From NCBI GenBank assembly GCA_013398055.1, contig VZRS01014230.1, forward strand, positions 269,326-333,325: a stretch of DNA of 64,000 bases, written 5' to 3'. Of this stretch, positions 52,201 through 61,200 are shown one piece after another. Every line of letters starts with the position of its first letter. The stretch's first letter is position 1. Below the pieces are notes generated by a model. It ran no database searches. It saw only the letters and a program-made list of their open reading frames with translations, and was not told the DNA's origin. The translations under genes were made by a program, and so were the position numbers. Source of the stretch: Ifrita kowaldi. Its lineage: Eukaryota > Chordata > Aves > Passeriformes > Cinclosomatidae.

Positions 52201-55200
52201 TCCATTTAAAATAAAACAAGCCACTCTGCCACACATCTCCCCTGGGGAGGAGACAAAAAAGGCACAACAGATGCTAATTATTTTAAAGCTGTTAGTCTGC
52301 TTAATGTACTTCTGGAAGTATTCAGGAACTTGGGCAATGAGTAGAGTACAAATACAAAACAGGACATGTAGGCTAAAACCCACTTCCTTCTCAGCAGCAC
52401 CTTAAGGTCATCAGTGACTACAGGGACAGGGCAGCAAAGCCAAGCCTTTACCAAAAAAGACTATAATTCACTGGGCAGTTTCTAACCAAAAGCATCTAAT
52501 ATCATTTGAGGTGATAAATCAGCACCTGATGGTTTCATGCTTTTAGGTTTCTGGCAAGACTGTGAGCGTCTGAAAGCTTTTCTGTGATGCCTTGAATTTC
52601 AATCCTCTATGCGATAGCTTTATAATCCCAAATTGGATATTCCATGTGAAATCAAGCCAGTTGTTTCACTGGTGAGAACCCAGGGGATTTTAAGTCATGC
52701 TTTACTCTCCACATGTCCATGGAGTTGCTTTGAGTGCTCATCCTGTCTGAATTATTTCCTGAGGACAGGAAGATACAGGATAGCCTGAGGATATCCTCCT
52801 GTGTGAACGGCAGTGTGGACCTTAGCCTCCTTGGGATTTCACTGATGAGTTTCTATTCCTGCTTTTACTCCTGATGGGCTGTGGGACTCCAGTTCAGTCA
52901 TCTGGCCCTGTTAGTTTTGTTTCCTCTTACAACCTTTGCTTCCTCCATTCAAATTTGAAGTTCACAGAGGCAGGGACTTTCTTGTCATCTTTGTGTAACA
53001 CCATGTTCAAAGGGGGAAGGGCTGGGGAGCAGATTTTGTTGAGCCTGCCGGGACTGAGGTTTCATCCCACCAGTACCTGCTGAGATTCTCTGTTTGTCCC
53101 TGCTCACTTAGTGCAGAAAAGGGAGGGGGGAAAAAGACAAAGAAATCAAGCTTAGCTTTGTTTCATCTTTTCCATTTTAAATTCAAGGAATGAGGTGTTT
53201 CCTTGCTTTCAAGGCTGATAGTTGCGCAAGGGACAGCAAAGATTGAAGATGTGAACCTGTCTGTTGAAATGCATAATCATTTGGTGCTCTGTGGAAGAGC
53301 AGGGAGAGGTAAACTGCACCTTCTTGCATCAGGCTGTGTAACCCATTAACTGGAAAGTCTTAGACATAAATAATACCAGAAATTTAAAAGAGATAGGATC
53401 ATAGATTAGAATAACAGAACTGCTTAGGCTGGAACAACACCTTCAAGACTGAGTCCCACCATTAACTCAGCACTGAGAAGCCCCCCTCTAAACCACATCC
53501 CCAAGTGACATATCCACACACCTTTTGAATACTGCCAGAGATGGCAATGCCACCACTTCCCTGGACATCCTGCTTGACAAACCTTTCAGTGAAGATTTCC
53601 TACTATCCAATGTAAACCTCCCCGGCTGCAAAATGAGGCCATTTCTTCTCATTCTATAGCTTGGTACCTAAGAGGCAGAAACCCACTTCCCTACAATCTC
53701 CTTTCAGGGAGCTGTAGAAAACTTTAAGGTCTCTCCTCAGCTTCCTCCTCTCCAGACTAAACACCTCAGTTCTCTCAGCCACTTCTCACCACACTTGTGC
53801 TTCAGACCCTTCCCCAGCTCCGTTGCCCTTCTCTGGACATGCTCCAGCCCCTCAATCCCTTTCTTGCAGAGAGGGGCCCAAAACTGAACACAGGATTTGA
53901 GGTGTGGCCTCACCAGTGCCCAGTACAGGGGTACAATCACTGCCCTGGTCCTGCTGGCCACACTACTGCTGATACAGGCCAGGATGCCATTGGCCTTCTT
54001 GGCCACCTGGGCACACACTGGCTCATGTTCAGCTGCTGTTGACCAGCATTCCCAGATCCTTTTATCCTGGGCAGCTTTCCAGCTATTCTTCTCCAAGCCA
54101 GTAGTGCTGCCTGGGGTTGCTGTGACCCAAGGGCAGGCCTGAGTACTTTGCCTTGTTAAATCTCACACATCTGGCCTCAGGCCATTGATTCAGCCTGTCC
54201 AGATCCCTCTGCAGAGCCTTCCTGCTCTCCAGAAGACCAGCAGCTGGATTTAACTCCACTCACCACCACTCTCTGGGCTTAGCTATCCAGCCAGTTTTCT
54301 ACCCAGCAAAGAGTACGCTCATCCAAGCCAAGACTGACTCTGTCATTGTCATTTTTCACAAGCTCCATAATTCAGAGGTTTTGTTCACCAGATTTAGTTT
54401 TATTTGTTAATCCGTCACATTTACCAAACCATACAGATAACAATAGACTTGATTTTTGACTATTTATTGTTTCCAACTTCCATTCAACTATTGATACGGT
54501 CTAGAGCACCTGTTACCAAGTTTTCCTTGACTGTAATGAGCTTCCAGCCAAATATGCCCCCAAAGCCAATGCAGGCTTAGGATCCTTGTAATAGAAAGAA
54601 TCTACCATTGCAACTGTCTCCTTGAGAATACACTGGCCTTTGACTAGGCATGGGTTAGTGATAAACCTGGCAATGTTACATTACAGATGGACTTTATCTT
54701 ACAGGTCTTTTCCAGCCTAAATGTGTCTATGATTCTACACTTCATGTATCTTTCTGAAGCTTCTCTTATGCTGCAGAAATCACAGCACCTGCTCTTGCAA
54801 TGCTGTTTAAGGAAGTCTGATTTTCAGCACTGACTTATCTCTTCAGTGATTAAAAGACATGGACAAGGAAAACTTCAGACAGGAACTCTACCCCTGCCCT
54901 GAGTCACACAGTTTGGACAGGCACTTGAAAAGACCAAAGAACATTTAAACAGCTACAGGATATGCTGTAGGAAAGCACCAGGGTACTCAGGTCAGGCCTT
55001 GTTAGAAACAAACAGTACATGATGAAAGGTTATTTTTATGTCGGAAGCCCAACTGGCTAATGAGAACACAAACAGATTTCAACTTCCACAAACCAGTAAT
55101 AGTTCTGTGCTGCAATTGAATCTCCACATTCTGCTTACCACGTAAAAATGAAGTCCATAAATACATTTAGGCTCTAACTACTTAGGTGTAAAACCCTCCA

Positions 55201-58200
55201 GCAGACACAGTGAAGGTGCTATTCCTCGTTAAAACTCCTCCATTTGGAAGGAGAAGTACCACAGGCACTCTCAACATTTTCTGTCCCAGACTTGAGAGCC
55301 ACAAAGCTCCAGCACAAGGGGGAGAATGGGTGCCCAAGGCAAGAATCTATTCAATCTGCTTTACTGCTGACACTCCTTAAACCACAGTCTCCATTCTCCT
55401 GCCACCCGGCTCCTCTCAGAGAAATGAAGAGGCTCGTGCTGCTCTGACTCCACCAGCTACACAACTCTGCAACAATATGGCAATAAACACCCCAAATGTT
55501 CACATCACTGACGCTTCCATTCAAGGCATTATTTTCCTGGTGAAATTCTTCCTCAGGACAAGGGATAGGACAAGGCATAGGGAACAATCAGCTCAGAGCT
55601 GTACTTCACAAGGTGTGATTTCACAAGGCTGAAAAAAGCACACAGATGCACTAAGCCAGCAAGAACAAAGTTACCCTTGTGCAAGGTCTCTCAGACCCCT
55701 AACAGGCAAAGGCTACTAATTTTTTCCATGTGCCTTCCAGATTGAATTACAAATCCATCACATTCAGAGGATTAACTTCAGAGGAGAGGAAAAAATTGGA
55801 TGTGAAATGTCAATATGTCACAGGTTAAGCAGCATAAAAACATGCCAGGTTTTTTTAGAAGTGACCTAAAGCTCTGCGTAGGACTAATTGTTTAAGCAAA
55901 AGAATTTGCAAAGTTTCATCTTCTCTGATGAACACAGTTTTCATTTGAAAGATATCCTCAATTCTTTTTTTTTTTTTTTTTTTACAAAAACACAGGGAAT
56001 AAAAGCCTTTCAGATCCAAGAGAATATTTTTATTTAGTCAAATTAAATCTTTAAACCAGCTCTACCCCACCCCAAAAAGGTCTAGAACTGTCTACTTTGC
56101 TAAATATTTTTAAAAGGTTTAATTCAGGTTTCAATTGTTTTATTTCCCACGTTTTCAGAACTACAATTAAATTTGCTTCATCATTCTCCCAGCCTTAGTT
56201 CTACCACTATTACTTGTGTTTTATTTTCTATTGCTAATCCTACAAAAGACAGAGGATCCAAGGAAGTAGAGATGAACAGTGACAGCAAACAGGAAAACTG
56301 TCCTGTCATCCATCCAGATAATCTTCTAATTAGGCAGAGCACAGACAAAATGACAAAAGCTCAGTGCAGAGATGGCAGTTTATCAGTATTGAAAGGCTAA
56401 GTATTTCACACGTGCCACTGTAGATCATGTATTTAATAGCCACCAAATTTGATCAGCATTGAGGAGGGGGGAGAGAAAACTTCAGAACACAAAGCATCAA
56501 AGCAGCAATTACTTCTACGGCCCTGACGCAATAGCAAAAATACCATGTAGCAACTGCTACTTTGACAAGCTTGCAACACCAAGGAACAACTTCTGCTTGC
56601 AAGGCTGCAAGATATGGGTAGACAGGATGATGGGGAAATCACGAGCATTCAGGGAAATTTCATCTGCTGCTCCCTGCACCACCAAGTGTGTCCATATCAG
56701 TAATCAGAGGGAAAGGACATCACACAGTACCATAGCTCCCTGCTGTCCCATGCAGGTAGACTTTTCAGTGAGCCACCTCCTCTTCAGCAAAGAGACACGT
56801 CTCAAATTTCACTCTACAAGCACCTTTTCCAGCTAATCTTCACATAATCACTTTGGCTTTCAGCCTGACACAAGGGTGAACCTGTACATAAACTGTATCT
56901 CGGCTGCAGGCATGAATAATGGAAAAAGCTGTTACATCAATTTAAAGTTAGAAACAACAACCCACGAGGATCAGAAGTTTTGTTCTTTGCTCTGTGTGTT
57001 TAGAGAACAACAACCACACACAGCACAGCTGACAGTAGCACTATAACAGCATTGAGTGTCAGAACACACTACATGCATGCTGGAGCTGAACTAAACCATA
57101 GGAGACAGTGAACAGAAATTTTAAATTAAAAAAAGAAAATTAGCCCATTACACCACTGTGCTTAAAAGAAATGCAATTCCCATTCTTCTGTCTTTGTTTA
57201 ATTCTCTGAATTGACAAGCCTGGAAAACAAAGAAATCAACCATTTTCCAAGTATTAGTAAGATGGCCCAGGACAGCCTGGTTTACTCCACTAAATTTCTT
57301 ACAATCTTGACTGCTTTAGATATAAAATCCAAATATTACAGGATGTATGAAATAAATTAAGGAATTCAGTTTTCAAAAGCTTAAAATAAAATGATCAAGT
57401 TTGACTTCTGGCCTCTCACCAACTCGGCAAAATGTTACAAATTATCTGCACGATCTACAACAACTGCTTATGCTGATGGCTGGTCTTGATCTCCACAAAG
57501 TCAGATGAAGAAATAGATACAGAACTCATTAGCATAAAATTTCATTTTTGTGATAAATAAATGCTATAATATTGGCTTTCTGCAAATGTTAAAATGAGTA
57601 AACAGTGGCTTGGTCGCAAATAGATGCTANTTGAACTTCATTTTCCTCCGTATCTCCTCACCCAGTCCCCTCCACGAAAAAAAAAATCAGCTCTAAGACT
57701 TTGCTTCAACTTGCAGAAGCTCACGGTGCAAGTCAAATTCAATGAAGTTAACAGGAGTTCTCATGTACATCTGGCTTGTGATCAGCTTGCTACTTCAGCC
57801 ACATGCAGTTCTGCTTAATGTTTTGTTCTTCAGACTTTCATTAATCTAGACAGTCTATCAGAAATCTTTCAGTGGCCTCTTACAGCTTTCAAATATTAAA
57901 GCTAGTGAGATATGAAATGCTCACTTTCAGTGAGGGAGTAGTGATCATTGATGTTTTTTGAGTCACTAGTATTAACTGCTCACTTGAAGGAAGAGGCTGC
58001 AAGTTGTGAGGAAATTGTTTCCTGCTTAATTTGAGAAGTTGATGTCTGCATTGTGACCCCACTGATAAGTAGTGCATAAAAATAAAAATTCACTGACAAG
58101 CTTTAACAAGTACTTCCCCGTTTTCCTGTCCACTGAAAAAGAGCTATTGTTCCTGCCTGTGGACCTGGTTTATAGCTTACAGTTCCTATTTTAAATCATG

Positions 58201-61200
58201 CTATGAAATCACAGAGTAAGAGCTGCCAAGTACTCCTGTACTACTTGATGAGTAAAACACATATTCCAAGTAATTCACCTCAGAGACAAACATCAGCATC
58301 ACTTCTTCTCTAAACACCGGCATAACTTTTAATCGGTACCAAGGGGCTCTGTAAAAAGCACTTTGTTTTTTCCTTCACCAGAAGCCAAAAGTGCTATTGT
58401 ATTATGGTACCAGGCATCAAAAACAAACCCATCTTAACCATTCCCGACATCTGTTACTATTCTGAGACACCAACCTGAGTCACAATAAGATGCTAAATAA
58501 GATGCTAACCACAATTAAAAATTATAACCTCAATCCATCTCAGTGTCTTCCTAAGCCAGTTTTGGACTCATGATTGAAAACTACTTCATTAGGTTTAAAA
58601 CACATTTATATGTGGCTGTTGTATACAGGTTTTTAGTGACACTCATTTACATGCAGCAGTAAAAATTTAAAATACTGAAAAATGCTGAATTGGATTAAAG
58701 ATACCTTGCTCCACAAATGCAAACTTCCTTCTTGTGAGTTCAAGAGATGCAGCATTTAAGAGCAAAACTGCACACTTAGTTTTGACTAATTTGATAAATT
58801 AGGACAACATTGTCATAAAAATGCGAGCCAAGCTCTCCACCAAACTTTTCTCTACTCTGCATATTCATGAAGTAAGCTGACAGAAGTCAAATTGGTTTTT
58901 GATGTAGTACTGATTTACAATTAAAGCATCACATTCTTTTATTTGCTTGCTTCCTCTTTCATAGATCTTTTCTGTAAAACAGAAAGAATCATGTCTAAAA
59001 CATATATATATCTTCACTTCCTCTTTGCAGTTCTTCTCAAATTCTTTTCTGGCTTGAAACTTGCATTCTAATTTTCACATTTTTAATCAGGGCTTTTATT
59101 TTCTATACTTCAGAATTTCAGCCTGTAATACAAAATAGGGTATTAAAGACTCCTGATAAAGCCAGCAGGATCAAATTGCATTACTTTTTAAACTTCATCA
59201 CTTTGAAGCTTCAACATATCTTCCTTTCATGTACACACAATATGAAGTGTGGATGCATTTCAGAGCACGAACACTTGCATGTGAATTTACTATGAAATAC
59301 TGACATAGGTGTGAAACCTAGGAAGTTATTAAATGCAATCAGAATTCTTCTTTTGGAAAGGGTGACACAATTGACATGTATTAGTTCAAAAGACAAGTTG
59401 ATTGAAGGACCACGCTCAGTAAGTTGCTGAACAAAAATTAATTTGTACTTGTTACATTGGTTCTTAGACAAATTCATAGCAGTTCAAACTGTGATTGAGG
59501 TAAAGAGTTCACCAGCACATTGAGCCTCACACAGCTACCCATTATCAGATTCAGCGAAGAGACCACATCCACTTTCCTCTCCAAGACAACAGTTTATCAC
59601 TGAGCAGCCTTCAAATATCAGGAATTCTAAGACATCATGCTCTCAGCAATACTGCACATAAAGCACAACAAGTTGTCAGGCTATGGTTTTTGTAACATTG
59701 GTTCATGTGCCAAAGACAGAGATACAGAGGTACAAGACAAGGATCCCCAGAGGTCAGAACTGACTGACTGCAGACCCTCCCCAGTATGCTGTAAGATTAC
59801 TTCTACTGGTGTAAAGAGAACTAAATGGATCTTGGATGCCTTACCAAGTCATTACAATGAATTTGAACTGTGGTCACAGACACAGCTGCTTACAAAGAAG
59901 CCATCCCAACAGTGGTGATCCTGATACAGATCTATACACTCTACACATCATTCTCTCTGTAAAGTTCCATTTTGGATGGATTAATTATCACAAATCACAA
60001 CCAACCGCTTAGCAGGCAAGCAAATTACCACAGACTTGCCTACAAAAGTCACATTAGTACATCAGAAAAGCTATAAAGGAGACCATCATCCCCTAAATAG
60101 ATAAAAGTTGTTGATGTAAAGATGTGGCTGATGACAGAGTTTTCCTTCAAGGGCCATCTAACTCTTCTAGGTCTGCACAAGGTACCTTTATAATGGGGTA
60201 ATTTCGCTCACACATAGGAGGGGTAGAGGGCTGAAAGACATCAGTTACTTTTGAAGGAAGAGGAAAAAAAAAAATCACACCTCCAAGACAAAATAATAAA
60301 AGTTACTAAATACATAGGTCAGCAAACAAGCTAAGATGCTAGTCACACTGACACAGGCATTGCTTGACTGATTTCTCAATATTCTAGACTTTAGTCCTAT
60401 CACCATGGATGTCTGACACTTAAAATGGTAAACAGGGGGAAGTTTAATGCAAACGAGCATTGCGCTGACCCTGTTATTTCTCCATTTTTATGAAAACAGA
60501 CTTGAATGTCACTGATTCACAGTAAAGGCTGACACTAAACCCTCAAACAATGTTACATGTCTACAGATTGTCATGCCCAGATGTTCCAATGTGCAGCAGT
60601 AATAAATTATTCACAGTGATCAAGAAGTAACTTTTTAGGCAACAAATAATGTAAGGAATCTATTTACACTTTCAAAGTTTTCTTCTGTAGAAGTATTAAA
60701 TATTTAAACACCCTATTTAAAAGTATTTTTAATATTAATAGGTGTAAAACAGTTTCCTTTGTGACAGCATAATATTTTGCCATATTATAAAGTATTTTTT
60801 TTATATTGAATGCTTTTCTATAAATGATTTCAGCTTATGATGAAAACCATAAGAGAGAAACAAGAAAACAGGAGCCTCAGCTAAGAAGAAAGACTTGGCA
60901 GCAAGGAACACAAGCAGATAATTCATGTCATAAGTAAATATAATGTAAATAATTAAACTTCAACAATCCTGAGAGGTGGCAAAGGATCGCCGCCCTTATT
61001 TAACATGTTAATCATTGGTTTTATGCTGCACTACAGAATAACAATGCAATTACAAATTCCCAGACAACAGCACGGAGTGCATGTTTCACAAGGGCTGAAT
61101 GCTATCAGTTCTACACACTGTGCTACTGGTAACATGTCCTGTGCTCTCCTTGTGATTAGGCCTCCCGTGTACCTCTATATCTTTCAAGTGCCAGGCAGCA

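Noticed and set aside
55965..56650. Poly(A)-tailed processed pseudogene on the minus strand next to the T19 run
   Set aside because: An AATAAA lies at a plausible distance, but the sequence upstream has no recognisable source gene and no target duplication could be seen.
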